64,000 nucleotides of DNA from Nocardioides furvisabuli (GCF_021083185.1 NZ_JAIGQB010000001.1:124001-188000), one strand, 5' to 3'. Shown: positions 32,178-40,897, counted from the first letter of the stretch. Notes: a model not told the origin generated them from the letters alone. A program made the numbers and translations.

Positions 32178-33326
32178 TCAGATCGGCGCCGGCAGGCGTA
32201 CGACGAAGCGGCAGCCGGCCACGCCCGCCTCGTCGGCACCGACGTTGGCCACCGCCACGGCTCCGTGGTGCGCCTCGACGATGCCCTTGACGATCGCCAG
32301 GCCGAGCCCGGCACGTGAGGTGTGCACGTCGTCGAGCGGCGACTCGGGCGTGCGCGCCGCGGACCCGCGGTAGCCGACGTCGAAGACCCGCTCGCGCGAC
32401 TCGTCGTCGATGCCGCCGCAGCCGTCGGTGACCTCGAGCTCGACGCCGCCGTCCACCGAGCGTGCGGCGACGTGCACCGAGCCGTCGGCCGGGGTGTGCC
32501 GGATGCCGTTGACGATGAGGTTGCCCAGCACCCGGCCGAGCCCGGCGGGGTCGACGGCGACCTGGAGGCCGGGCTGCACGTCGCCCTCGAGGCGTACGCG
32601 GCGGGCGCGCGCGACCGGGTCGGCGCCCGCGATCGCCTCGCTGACGAGGTCGCCGAGCAGGACGACCTCCGGCTGGAGGCGCAGCACCCCGGCGTGGATG
32701 CGCGAGAGCTCGAAGAGGTCGTCGACCATCTCGACCATGCGGTCGACCTCGCCGCGGATCTGGCGGTGGTAGCGCGCCGGGTCGACGGCCAGGTCGTCCT
32801 CGAGCGCCTCGGCCATCGCCCGGATCCCGGCCAGCGGGGTGCGCAGGTCGTGGGAGACCCAGGAGACGAGCTCGCGCCGGGACTCCTCGAGGCGGGACTC
32901 GCGGGCCGCGGCCTCCTCCAGCCGGTGGCGGGCCCGAGCCAGCTCGCCGGCCAGGTCGCGCAGCTCGGCGGGGGCGTGCGGCGCGGGTCCCTCGGGCAGG
33001 CCGCCACCGATGCGGCGTACCTCCGCCCGGACCCGGCGCGACCACCGCACCAGCGCCTCGGACAGGATCGCGGCGACCGCCAGTGAGACCACCGCGGCCG
33101 CGAGGGTCACGAGCATGACCACACCGAGGTCGTGGCGCGAGAGGAACATCAGCTGTGCGATCGCCACCACGCCGACGAGGACGGTGGTGACCGACACGAC
33201 AGCGACCAGCGCGAGCTGCCAGCGCAGCGACCGGCGGCGCAGCAGCCAGCCGGCCAGCAGGCCGAGGACGCCGACGACCGCGCCGCCACCGGCCGCCACC
33301 GCGAGGACCTGGAGCTGCTCGCTCAC
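32178..33326 (-). CDS. Sensor histidine kinase (HisKA/HATPase)
   Basis: 382-residue kinase with three N-terminal membrane helices (about 8-28, 36-57, 68-93), a coiled linker, the H-box ELVSWVSHDLRTPLAGIRAMAEAL, then the HATPase N, G1 and G2 motifs (NLIVNGIRHTP, DGCGGIDDE, SRAGLGLAIVKGI). GTG 33326 overlaps the regulator stop. It is the last gene of a long leftward operon. There is no sizeable outer loop, so the signal may be membrane-borne, possibly linked to the co-encoded molybdo-enzyme. Confidence 0.92.
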   Translation of the reverse strand: MSEQLQVLAVAAGGGAVVGVLGLLAGWLLRRRSLRWQLALVAVVSVTTVLVGVVAIAQLMFLSRHDLGVVMLVTLAAAVVSLAVAAILSEALVRWSRRVRAEVRRIGGGLPEGPAPHAPAELRDLAGELARARHRLEEAAARESRLEESRRELVSWVSHDLRTPLAGIRAMAEALEDDLAVDPARYHRQIRGEVDRMVEMVDDLFELSRIHAGVLRLQPEVVLLGDLVSEAIAGADPVARARRVRLEGDVQPGLQVAVDPAGLGRVLGNLIVNGIRHTPADGSVHVAARSVDGGVELEVTDGCGGIDDESRERVFDVGYRGSAARTPESPLDDVHTSRAGLGLAIVKGIVEAHHGAVAVANVGADEAGVAGCRFVVRLPAPI

Positions 33327-34009
33327 GACGCGGCGTCCCAGCGGTAGCCGATGCCCCAGACGGTCACCAGCCGCACGGGCGCGGTCGGGTCGGCCTCGAC
33401 CTTCTCGCGCACCCGGCGCACGTGGACGGTGACGGTCGAGGAGTCGCCGAAGGACCAGCCCCACACCTGGGTCATCAGCTCCTCACGGCTGAACGCCTGC
33501 CCGGGGTGGCCGGTGAGGAAGGCCAGCAGGTCGAACTCGCGCGTGGTGAAGGCGCGCGCCTCGCCGTCCTTGACGACCGTGCGGCGCCTGCGGTCCACGA
33601 CGAGGTCGCCGTCGACGGTCACCGGCGGCAGCTCGGGAGCGTGGTCGCCGGCGCTGCGGCGCAGCACCGAGTCGACGCGCAGCACCAGCTCGCGGGGGCT
33701 GAAGGGCTTGGTGACGTAGTCGTCCGCGCCCGTCTCGAGGCCGAGGACGCGGTCCTGCTCGGCGCCGAGCGCGGTGAGCAGGATGACCGGCACGTCACCG
33801 GCCAGGCGCAGCCGGCGGCACACCTCGAGGCCGTCCATCCCCGGCATCATCACGTCGAGGACGAGCAGGTCGGCGCGTCTGCGCGCGTGCTCGGCGAGCG
33901 CGGTCGCACCGTCGCCGGCCTCCGCCACGTCGTGGCCGGCGGCGAGGAGGTAGGACACGACGACCTCGCGGACCGTGACGTCGTCGTCGACGACCAGCAC
34001 GCGCGCCAC
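33323..34009 (-). CDS. OmpR/PhoB-family response regulator
   Basis: 228-residue regulator with a receiver domain (acidic DDD in LVVDDDVTVR, phospho-Asp in LLVLDVMMPGMDG, Lys in YVTKPFSPREL) and a winged-helix DNA-binding domain ending VTVHVRRVREKVEADPTAPVRLVTVWGIGYRW. The start is GTG 34009, one base from the upstream membrane gene's stop. It is paired with the downstream kinase and is probably an autoregulator of the operon. Confidence 0.93.
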   Translation of the reverse strand: MARVLVVDDDVTVREVVVSYLLAAGHDVAEAGDGATALAEHARRRADLLVLDVMMPGMDGLEVCRRLRLAGDVPVILLTALGAEQDRVLGLETGADDYVTKPFSPRELVLRVDSVLRRSAGDHAPELPPVTVDGDLVVDRRRRTVVKDGEARAFTTREFDLLAFLTGHPGQAFSREELMTQVWGWSFGDSSTVTVHVRRVREKVEADPTAPVRLVTVWGIGYRWDAAS

Positions 34010-34010
34010 C

Positions 34011-34421
34011 TCAGGCCTCCGTCCGGCGCGAGCGGACCAGCCCGGCCACGCCGATCGCGGCGAGGGTGAGCAGGGTCAGGGCCAGCCAGGTGGCGAGGTA
34101 GGGCCGGTCGAGCAGCGTCGGGTTGTCGGTGCGGGCGCCGAACCTGCCCAGCACCGGCACGGCCATCACCGACACGCTGCCCCACACCACGAGGCCGAGC
34201 GTGGCGGGAGCGTGCCACGGGCGGGGCAGGGCGCGACGACCCACGAGCGTCGCCCCGACGACGGTGCCGGCGACCAGCACGTCGTGCACGGCGACGGCGG
34301 CGGCCAGCCACAGCGCGACCTCTGCGAGCTGGACGAGGTCCTGCCGCGTCAGCGCCAGCCAGGCGCCGTACGCCCCGACGAGCACGCCGAGGCAGCCGAG
34401 GACCCAGCGGACCGCGCTCAT
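34011..34421 (-). CDS. Four-helix membrane protein of the molybdo-enzyme operon, function unknown
   Basis: 136-residue protein with four predicted helices (about 5-25, 34-58, 73-92, 105-127). No recognised family. The ATG at 34421 overlaps the stop of the cytochrome-b/molybdopterin gene (ATGA). The size, topology and tight coupling suggest a membrane partner of that enzyme. This is an inference from context only. Confidence 0.75.
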   Translation of the reverse strand: MSAVRWVLGCLGVLVGAYGAWLALTRQDLVQLAEVALWLAAAVAVHDVLVAGTVVGATLVGRRALPRPWHAPATLGLVVWGSVSVMAVPVLGRFGARTDNPTLLDRPYLATWLALTLLTLAAIGVAGLVRSRRTEA

Positions 34422-35578
34422 GCGTCGACCTCCAGCGATGCCAGCCACTTGGTCTGCAGCACGCCGGGACGGTTGGGCGCGACGAGCCGGCACGGGTGGC
34501 CGTGGTCGAGGGACAGCGGTTCGCCGGCGAGGTCGAGCGCGAGCAGCGTGCGGTCGTCGTCGGCGAAGGCGCCGGGCAGGACCGTGCGCCGGAAGGCACC
34601 GCTCTGCTGGAGCGAGGTGACCAGCACGTCGCGCCCACCCGTCGCCCCGGCCGCGGTGAGCACGTCGGAGATGCGTACGCCCGACCACCGGCCCTGCGCG
34701 CTCCAGCCCTCCACGCAGGCGATCGGCAGGTCGACGGTGTGCTGCGGCAGCGCGCGGAGGTCGGTGAGCCCGAGCCGGGAGCGTACGTCCCCGCCGACCA
34801 CCACCTCGAGCGCCCAGCCCGGGTCGGCCGCGGTGGCGGTGACGCCGGCCGCGGCGGCGCTCTTGTTGATCGGTACGCCGCCGGGGCCCTCGCCGGTGCG
34901 CACGGCCAGCACGCTGACCCGCCGCAGCCACGGCACGGTGCCGCCCGCGGTGGCGAGGACCGCGACGCCGGCGGCCGCCCACGTGGTGCGCAGCAGTGCG
35001 CGGCGCGAGACGGGGCCCGGCTCCACGGCGCTCTCGCGGTCGTCGGTGGTGTCGTCGACGTCGGCGCCGAGGGCGGCACGGATCACCTCGAGCTTGACCG
35101 CGACGTGCACCAGCAGCGCGCCGATCGCGACCCAGGCGAGTGCGTAGTGGGTGGTGCGGAAGGAGAACTCGCGCCAGGGGTACCACTGCGCGGCGTTGGC
35201 CAGCCCGGTCGCGAGCTGGAAGACCGAGGCGGCCACGAGCACGGCGATCGACACGCGCTCGAGGCCGACGGCGACCAGGCGCCGGCCGGCGCGCGGGTCG
35301 ACGCGCTCGAAGAGGCGGGGGTAGACCGTCCACAGCTTCACCAGCAGCAGCGGCACCGCGGCGCAGCCGGTCACGACGTGCAGGCCCTGGGTGAAGCGGT
35401 AGCCCCAGGCGGGCGAGGTGGGGAAGCCGATGGCGGGCGAGGGCAGCTGGGCCCAGTGGCTCACCAGACCGGTGAGGAAGCAGGTGCCGAAGCTGATGCC
35501 CAGCCAGACGCCGACCCGCGCCGCGACGGCCGGGCTGCGCAGCCGCGAGGTGAAGTGGTCGGGGTGCGGGACCCTCAC
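34418..35578 (-). CDS. Cytochrome-b561-like/molybdopterin oxidoreductase fusion (sulfite oxidase fold)
   Basis: 386-residue fusion. Residues 22-42, 63-85, 108-129 and 143-165 are four membrane helices with His41, His67, His144 and His158 placed like heme-b ligands. An internal twin-arginine (SRRALLRT, Arg192-Arg193) then precedes a fifth hydrophobic segment (200-212) and a sulfite-oxidase-type Mo domain; the Mo-ligand Cys288 is in PIACVEGWSAQGRW. It is likely a quinol-linked extracytoplasmic Mo enzyme, comparable in principle to MsrPQ but in one chain. GTG 35578 overlaps the methyltransferase stop. Substrate unknown. Confidence 0.87.
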   Translation of the reverse strand: MRVPHPDHFTSRLRSPAVAARVGVWLGISFGTCFLTGLVSHWAQLPSPAIGFPTSPAWGYRFTQGLHVVTGCAAVPLLLVKLWTVYPRLFERVDPRAGRRLVAVGLERVSIAVLVAASVFQLATGLANAAQWYPWREFSFRTTHYALAWVAIGALLVHVAVKLEVIRAALGADVDDTTDDRESAVEPGPVSRRALLRTTWAAAGVAVLATAGGTVPWLRRVSVLAVRTGEGPGGVPINKSAAAAGVTATAADPGWALEVVVGGDVRSRLGLTDLRALPQHTVDLPIACVEGWSAQGRWSGVRISDVLTAAGATGGRDVLVTSLQQSGAFRRTVLPGAFADDDRTLLALDLAGEPLSLDHGHPCRLVAPNRPGVLQTKWLASLEVDA

Positions 35579-36222
35579 GACGGGGCCTGGAGGACCGCGG
35601 CCCAGCGTCCACACCCGGCGAGCTCGTGCAGGGAGTGCACCACGAGTCCGGCGGCCACGGCGACAACGGCGACGTCGTCGGCGGCGACCTGCGCCCAGCG
35701 GAAGGGCCGGCTGCGGGCGCCGGCGCCCTCGATGACCGTCCACCCCGACGTCGATCCGGTGCCGGGGGCACTCACCTCGACGACGGCCCGCCCACCCGGG
35801 TGCAGGAGCTCGCGCACCCGGCCGAGCAGTCGGCGCGGCTCGCCGCAGATGCCGACGTTGCCGTCGGCGAGCAGCACGCTGGACCACTGGCCCTCGTCGG
35901 GCAGGGGACCGAACACGTCGGCGACGAGCGCGTCCGCCCCGCGACGTCGGGTCTGTGCCACGGCCTCGGCGACCAGGTCCACGCCGAGGGCGCGGTGGCC
36001 GCGGCGGGCGAGCTCCTGGGTGAGGCGACCGGGACCGCAGCCGATGTCGAGCGTGGGGCCGTGACACAGGTCGAGCAGCGCGTGGTCGGCGGCGTCGGCC
36101 GGTCCCGTCCAGGACGCGACCGGCAGCGGCATCAAGATGTCGTCGTACGCGTGGACCACGTGGGTCGGCACCCCGCGCAGCGCGGACGTGAAGACCTCGG
36201 TGAAGGACCGCTCGGCGGTCAC
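35575..36222 (-). CDS. Class I SAM-dependent methyltransferase
   Basis: 215-residue methyltransferase with the SAM motif I LDIGCGPGRLTQELARRGH (about residue 58), the acidic motif II ALGVDL and motif IV-like VLLADGNVGICG. The N-terminal FTEVFTSALRG..HVVHAYDD is shared by methyltransferases found beside similar Mo enzymes in actinobacteria, from memory. GTG 36222 overlaps the upstream stop. Methyl acceptor unknown. Confidence 0.88.
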   Translation of the reverse strand: MTAERSFTEVFTSALRGVPTHVVHAYDDILMPLPVASWTGPADAADHALLDLCHGPTLDIGCGPGRLTQELARRGHRALGVDLVAEAVAQTRRRGADALVADVFGPLPDEGQWSSVLLADGNVGICGEPRRLLGRVRELLHPGGRAVVEVSAPGTGSTSGWTVIEGAGARSRPFRWAQVAADDVAVVAVAAGLVVHSLHELAGCGRWAAVLQAPS

Positions 36223-36887
36223 GGTGCCACCGCCGTGCTGCCGGTCCACGCCCGGAGGGCGCGCGCGAAGTGCGTCCCGGGTGCGAGCCGGGCCACCTCG
36301 TGCGCGTCGTCGATCGTGTCGACGTCGCGGAGCAGGGCGGTCGCCCCCACGGTGTGGCCGGCTGCGAGGAGCGCGGCCCGGGTGTCGTCGTGCGTGGCGG
36401 CGGTGGACATCGCGACCGTGGCCAGTGGAGCCGCGACGCGGGGGTCGCGGCGGGCCAGCACCCACCAGCCGCCGTCGGGCGCGGGCCCCAGGCAGGCGTC
36501 GTACGCCTCGAGGTCGCGCGCCGCGCCGAGCAGGAGGGCGGGCGTCAGGTGCGGGGTGTCCATGCCGACCTGGACGACCGGGCCGTGGCCGGCGTCCTCG
36601 TGCGCGGCGACGAGCCGCTCGGCGAAGGTGCGGCCCCGCTGGGGCGTGATCGTCCAGCCCCGGACTGCGTCGGCCAGGTCGGCGCCGCGCGCGCCGTCGG
36701 CGAGGTCGCCGGCCAGCGCCAGGTGACCGCGCGCTCCGGGCGTCGCCTCGACGGCGGCCACCGTGTCGAGCAGCGCCGCGGCGGCGAGGTCGGCGGCGAC
36801 GTCGTCACCGGTGTGTGCGGCGAGCCGGGTCTTGGCCCGGCCCGCGACGGGTGCCTTGGCCATCACCAGGACGGTGAGGCCGCTCAC
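36219..36887 (-). CDS. DUF2064 (TIGR04282) nucleotidyl/glycosyltransferase-like protein
   Basis: 222-residue GT-A-fold protein. LTVLVMAKAPVAGRAKTRLA resembles the nucleotide-binding start of NTP transferases. GMDTPHLTPALLLGA holds the DxD-like motif, and GPAPDGGWWVLARRDP is diagnostic for DUF2064 (rSAM/selenodomain-associated transferase 1). GTG 36887 overlaps the GT2 stop. Function is not known; association with GT2 enzymes suggests sugar-nucleotide or glycolipid chemistry. Confidence 0.88.
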   Translation of the reverse strand: MSGLTVLVMAKAPVAGRAKTRLAAHTGDDVAADLAAAALLDTVAAVEATPGARGHLALAGDLADGARGADLADAVRGWTITPQRGRTFAERLVAAHEDAGHGPVVQVGMDTPHLTPALLLGAARDLEAYDACLGPAPDGGWWVLARRDPRVAAPLATVAMSTAATHDDTRAALLAAGHTVGATALLRDVDTIDDAHEVARLAPGTHFARALRAWTGSTAVAP

Positions 36888-37549
36888 GACAGCACCCGCC
36901 AGAAGTCGCGGGCCGTGCGCACGGTCCCGGTCACGGATCCGGAGACCTTGGAGCGGGTCCCCTCGGCGCGAGGGTGGTAGTCGACGTCGTGCTCGCTGAT
37001 CCGCCAACCCGCGCGGGTGACGGCCTGGAGCAGCTCGACGGGGTAGCCGAAGCGGCGGTCGCGCAGGTCGAGGTCGAGCAGCGCCTGGCGCCGGCACACC
37101 CGCATCGGCGCGATGTCGTGGGCGTCCATCCCGATCGAGCGGCGCAGCCAGGCGGCGATCAGGGCGTTGCCCAGCCGGGCGTGCCACGGCCACACGCCGC
37201 GACCGGTGGGGCGGCGTCGGCCGACGGACATGTCCGCACGGCCCTCGCGGACGTCGGCGAGCAGGCGCCGCAGGTCGGCGGGGTCGAAGGAGCCGTCACC
37301 GTCCATCACCGCGACGTAGTCGTGGGTCGCGGCCAGCATCCCGGCGTGGACAGCGGAGCCGTAGCCGGGCGTCGGCTCGACCACCACGCGTGCACCGAGG
37401 CCCGCGGCCACCTCCGCGGTGCCGTCACGCGAGCCGTTGTCGACGACCACGACGGAGAACTCGGCCGGCACGCGGGAGAGCAGGTCGCCCAGCGCCGGGG
37501 CCTCGTCGCGACAGGGCAGCACCAGGTCGCAGACGGTGTCGTGGGTCAT
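36884..37549 (-). CDS. Family 2 glycosyltransferase (polyprenyl-phosphate sugar synthase-like)
   Basis: 221-residue cytosolic GT2 enzyme without membrane helices. It has CDLVLPCRDEAPALGDLL, DNGSRDGT, the DxD region VMDGDGSFDPADLRRLL, and the acceptor loop RRRPTGRGVWPWHARLGN. Relatives transfer sugars to polyprenyl phosphate. It is the first gene of the leftward seven-gene operon. TACGTT lies 7 nt before the ATG, predicting a leaderless mRNA. Confidence 0.9.
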   Translation of the reverse strand: MTHDTVCDLVLPCRDEAPALGDLLSRVPAEFSVVVVDNGSRDGTAEVAAGLGARVVVEPTPGYGSAVHAGMLAATHDYVAVMDGDGSFDPADLRRLLADVREGRADMSVGRRRPTGRGVWPWHARLGNALIAAWLRRSIGMDAHDIAPMRVCRRQALLDLDLRDRRFGYPVELLQAVTRAGWRISEHDVDYHPRAEGTRSKVSGSVTGTVRTARDFWRVLS

Positions 37550-37663
37550 GGTGTCGAACGTAGCCACTCGCACGCAGCCCGGGCTCACCCTTCGGCTTAC
37601 AAAACTGTGACGTCGCGCCGCAGGGCCGGGGGTCGCGCGCAGGCGGCCCCTAGGCTCGGCGGC

Positions 37664-39001
37664 ATGACCGAGGGGGGCACGACCGCACGCGCCGGGAGAC
37701 GGGCCGCGATCGGCCTGTCGGTGGCGGCGCTGGTGCTGCTGGCGTCGTTCGTCGTCCCGCCGCTGACCGGGTGGGACGTCGACGCGCGCAGCGACATGCT
37801 GGGCGTGCCGCCGACCCACGGGTTCTGGCAGGCGAAGGTCGGCCTCGGCACGGTGCCGGCGCTGCTCGTCGCCGGCCTCGGGGTGTGGCGCGCGGAGGCC
37901 TGGGCGCTGGCCTGGTCGTGGCGACGCCTGCTGCTGACGGCGTACGTCGTCGGGCTGGTGTGGCTGGTGTCGCTGGCGCTGGTCGACGGCTCCGCCGGAC
38001 TGACGCGGGTGATGACCAACGACACGGAGTACCTCGTCACCGCCCGCACGGTCGGCGACGTGCCGGCCCTGCTCGCCGGCTACGTCGAGCGGATCCCGAA
38101 GGCCCACCCGGACAACTGGCCGATCCACGTCGCCGGCCACCCGCCCGGTGCCCTGCTGTTCTTCGTGGGACTCGTCGCGATCGGCCTCGGCGGCGACCTC
38201 GCGGCCGCGCTCGTGGTCTGCGCGGTGGCGGCCAGCATCCCGGTGGCGACCCTGGTCGCCCTGCGCGCGCTGGGCGTCGACCGGGGAGCCCGCCTCGCCG
38301 CGCCCTTCCTGGTGCTGACGCCGGCAGCGGTGTTCCTGGCAGTGTCCGCGGACGCGGTGTTCGCCGCGCTCGGCGCATGGGGGCTGGCTGCGCTCGCCGC
38401 CTCCGCGACGTCGCCCTCCCGCGGCCGCCTCATCGGCTGGGGAGTCGTGGCCGGGCTGCTCCTGGGCTGGTGCGTGATGAGCTCCTTCGGCCTGCCGCTG
38501 CTCGGCCTGCCGGCCCTCGCGGTGCTGCTCCTCGCCCGCTCGTGGTGGCCGCTGCCGGTCGCGGCGGGTGCCGCGCTGGTCGTGGTGCTGGGTTTCGCCG
38601 TCCTCGGCTTCGCATGGTGGGAGGCCTACCCGGTGCTGGTCGAGCGCTACTGGGACGGCATCGCCGCGACCCGGCCCGCGACGTACTGGATGTGGGGCAA
38701 CCTCGGGGCGCTGCTCGTCTCGGGCGGCCCCCTGCTCGGCGCCGGACTGGCCGTGGCGGCGCGCCGTCACGTCGGCGAGGCGCGCACGCTCGCGGTGCTG
38801 GCGCTCGCCGGTGCCGCGGCGGTCGCCGCGGCCGACCTCAGCCGGATGTCGAAGGCCGAGGTCGAGCGGATCTGGCTGCCGTTCGTGCCGTGGCTGACCC
38901 TGTCGCTGGCGCTGCTGCCCGGCGGCTGGCGGCGCTGGGGGCTGGGGCTGCAGGTGCTCACCGCGCTGGTGGTGCAGCACCTGCTCTACACGACCTGGTG
39001 A
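37664..39001 (+). CDS. Polytopic membrane protein, possible GT-C-type glycosyltransferase
   Basis: 445-residue protein with about 11-12 helices. An acidic loop (TNDTEYLVTA, about 118-127) after the third helix, and HPPGALLFFVGL (159-170) starting the next, resemble the first outer loop and HPPG-type motif of GT-C enzymes that use polyprenyl-phosphate sugars. The family cannot be named from sequence alone. TAGGCT is 7 nt before the ATG. Being divergent from a GT2 that could make the lipid-linked donor fits the GT-C idea. Alternative: a transporter. Confidence 0.68.
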   Translation: MTEGGTTARAGRRAAIGLSVAALVLLASFVVPPLTGWDVDARSDMLGVPPTHGFWQAKVGLGTVPALLVAGLGVWRAEAWALAWSWRRLLLTAYVVGLVWLVSLALVDGSAGLTRVMTNDTEYLVTARTVGDVPALLAGYVERIPKAHPDNWPIHVAGHPPGALLFFVGLVAIGLGGDLAAALVVCAVAASIPVATLVALRALGVDRGARLAAPFLVLTPAAVFLAVSADAVFAALGAWGLAALAASATSPSRGRLIGWGVVAGLLLGWCVMSSFGLPLLGLPALAVLLLARSWWPLPVAAGAALVVVLGFAVLGFAWWEAYPVLVERYWDGIAATRPATYWMWGNLGALLVSGGPLLGAGLAVAARRHVGEARTLAVLALAGAAAVAAADLSRMSKAEVERIWLPFVPWLTLSLALLPGGWRRWGLGLQVLTALVVQHLLYTTW

Positions 39002-39005
39002 GGCC

Positions 39006-40055
39006 TCAGGCGCGCAGCGGTGCGGTGGCGAAGTCGGCGAGCCCGTCGTGCGGGTCGACCGACGCCGTGAAGCCCAGCTCGGCAGCGGCGAGCGCGGGCG
39101 AGGCCACCACGTGGCGTACGTCGCCGACGCGGAAGCCGCCGGTCACCTGCGGGGCGATGTCGCGCCCCGTGCCCTCCGCGACGCGGGTCGCCACGTCGAG
39201 GATGGTGACGGGCGTGCCGGAGCAGACGTTGTAGGCGGCGTAGCGCGGCACCGACTCGGCGACGACCTGCTCGAGCGCGGCGACGTTGGCGCGGGCCACG
39301 TCGGCGACGTGGACGAAGTCGCGCACCTGCCCGCCGTCCTCGAAGACCTGCGGCCGCTCGCCGCGCTCGAGGGAGGAGCGGAACATCGCCGCGACCCCGG
39401 AGTAGGGGGTGTCGCGCGGCATGCCCGGGCCGTAGACGTTGTGGTAGCGCAGGGCCACGGCTCCGGCACCGGCCTGCCGGACCCACGACGCGGCGTAGTG
39501 CTCCTGGGCCAGCTTGCTCGCGGCATAGCTGCTGCGCGGGTCGAGGCGGGCGTCCTCGGGGACCAGCGACCACGCGAGCGGCTCCGCGCAGACGGGGCAG
39601 TGGTTGTCGAAGTCGCCGCCCTCGAGCGCCGCGAGGTCACGCGGCGGCGGCTGCTGGTCGCCGTGGAGCGCGCAGGTGTAGCGCCCCTCGCCGTAGACCA
39701 CCATCGACGAGGCCAGGACCAGCCGGTCGACGGCGGCGTCGTGCATCGCCGCGAGCAGGGCGGCCGTGCCGAGGTCGTTGTGGGAGGCGTACGCCGGCAG
39801 GTCGCCGACGCGGACCCCGGCGCCGACCAGCGCGGCCTGGTGGCACACGACGTCGACGCCGCGCAGCAGCTCGGCCCACTCCGGCGACCCGGCCTCGCGG
39901 ACGTCGAGCTGGTGGACGCCCTCGGGCGGGGTGCTGGAGCCGTGGGCGCTGTCCAGCATCAGGTCGACACCGACGACCTCGTGCCCGGCCTCGGTGAGCG
40001 CGCGGTCGATCGCAGTGCCGATGAAGCCGGCAGCGCCGGTGAGCAGGACCCTCAT
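39006..40055 (-). CDS. NAD-dependent epimerase, dTDP-rhamnose 4-epimerase-like
   Basis: 349-residue extended SDR with GAAGFIG (NAD binding) and the catalytic YAASK in SSYAASKLAQEHY. An insertion after the MVVYGEGRY strand (about residues 110-150) carries a Cys followed by CPVC, a feature I associate with WbiB/Tll-type dTDP-L-rhamnose 4-epimerases; it may bind zinc. The ATG overlaps the MTA phosphorylase stop by 4 bp. It supplies a nucleotide sugar, perhaps for the adjacent glycosyltransferases. Confidence 0.83.
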   Translation of the reverse strand: MRVLLTGAAGFIGTAIDRALTEAGHEVVGVDLMLDSAHGSSTPPEGVHQLDVREAGSPEWAELLRGVDVVCHQAALVGAGVRVGDLPAYASHNDLGTAALLAAMHDAAVDRLVLASSMVVYGEGRYTCALHGDQQPPPRDLAALEGGDFDNHCPVCAEPLAWSLVPEDARLDPRSSYAASKLAQEHYAASWVRQAGAGAVALRYHNVYGPGMPRDTPYSGVAAMFRSSLERGERPQVFEDGGQVRDFVHVADVARANVAALEQVVAESVPRYAAYNVCSGTPVTILDVATRVAEGTGRDIAPQVTGGFRVGDVRHVVASPALAAAELGFTASVDPHDGLADFATAPLRA

Positions 40056-40858
40056 GCGCCCGGGACCTCGTAGGTCAGGTCGACGCCGTCCGCCCACGTC
40101 GAGCAGGTGCAACCCTCCGGGGCGGGAAGGGCCTCGATGGCCCCGGTGAGCAGCCCGGTGAGCCTCTCGAGGTTCTGGCGGAAGAGCGCGAAGACCTCCT
40201 CCTGCCCGACCCCGTCGCCCGACTCGGCGCCGGCGTCCATGTCGGTGACCAGCGCGAGCGGGGCGTAGCACTGGCCCATCTCGCGGGCGAGCGCCGCCTC
40301 GGGGGCCCCGGTCATGTTGATCAGGTCCCAGCCCTGGTCGGCGTAGTGGCGCGACTCGGCGCGGGTGGAGAAGCGCGGCCCCTCGACGACGACCATGGTG
40401 CCGCCGGCCCGCACGTCCGCGTCGGCGCCGGCCAGCGCCGCGGAGACGCCCGGGCAGTAGGGGTCGGCGAAGGGCAGGTGGACCGCGCCGGACTCGACGA
40501 AGGACCCGATGCGGCGGTGGGTGCGGTCGACGAGCTGGTCGGGCACGACCAGGTCGCCGGGCGCGACCGTGTCGCGCAGCCCGCCGACGGCGCACGGCGC
40601 CAGCACCTGGCGTACGCCCAGGGAGCGCAGCGCCCACGCGTTGGCGCGGTAGGGGATGGCGTGCGGCGGGTGGTCGTGGTGGCGCCCGTGCCGGGGGAGG
40701 AAGGCGACCCGGCGCCCAGCCACCTCGGCGACCCCGATCGGCGCGGACGGCTCGCCGTACGGCGTCTCGACCACGTGCTCGGTCGGGTCGGGGAGGAAGG
40801 AGTAGAAGCCGGAGCCGCCGATGACGGCGACGTCGGCGAGCGTGGAGTCGGTCACCAC
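40052..40858 (-). CDS. mtnP: S-methyl-5'-thioadenosine phosphorylase (or purine nucleoside phosphorylase of the MTAP class)
   Basis: 268-residue phosphorylase. VIGGSGFYSF, LPRHGRHHDHPPHAIPYRANAWALRSLGV, and FSTRAESRHYADQGWDLINMTGAPEAALAREMGQCYAPLALVTDMDAG match the MTAP class. It cleaves 5'-methylthioadenosine with phosphate in methionine salvage. Two adjacent GTG codons (40858, 40855) can start it. The coupling to a sugar epimerase is unusual; MTAP being first in the pair suggests shared transcription rather than a shared pathway. Confidence 0.9.
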   Translation of the reverse strand: MVTDSTLADVAVIGGSGFYSFLPDPTEHVVETPYGEPSAPIGVAEVAGRRVAFLPRHGRHHDHPPHAIPYRANAWALRSLGVRQVLAPCAVGGLRDTVAPGDLVVPDQLVDRTHRRIGSFVESGAVHLPFADPYCPGVSAALAGADADVRAGGTMVVVEGPRFSTRAESRHYADQGWDLINMTGAPEAALAREMGQCYAPLALVTDMDAGAESGDGVGQEEVFALFRQNLERLTGLLTGAIEALPAPEGCTCSTWADGVDLTYEVPGA

Positions 40859-40897
40859 CCGAAACTAGCGGACGCCGGTGACGACCCCGGACGTCGG

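Noticed and set aside
34418..35578. Calling the Mo protein MsrP (methionine sulfoxide reductase)
   Set aside because: The fold and the Mo-ligand Cys fit, but MsrP is a soluble Tat protein with a separate MsrQ; this one is fused and its substrate cannot be read from sequence.
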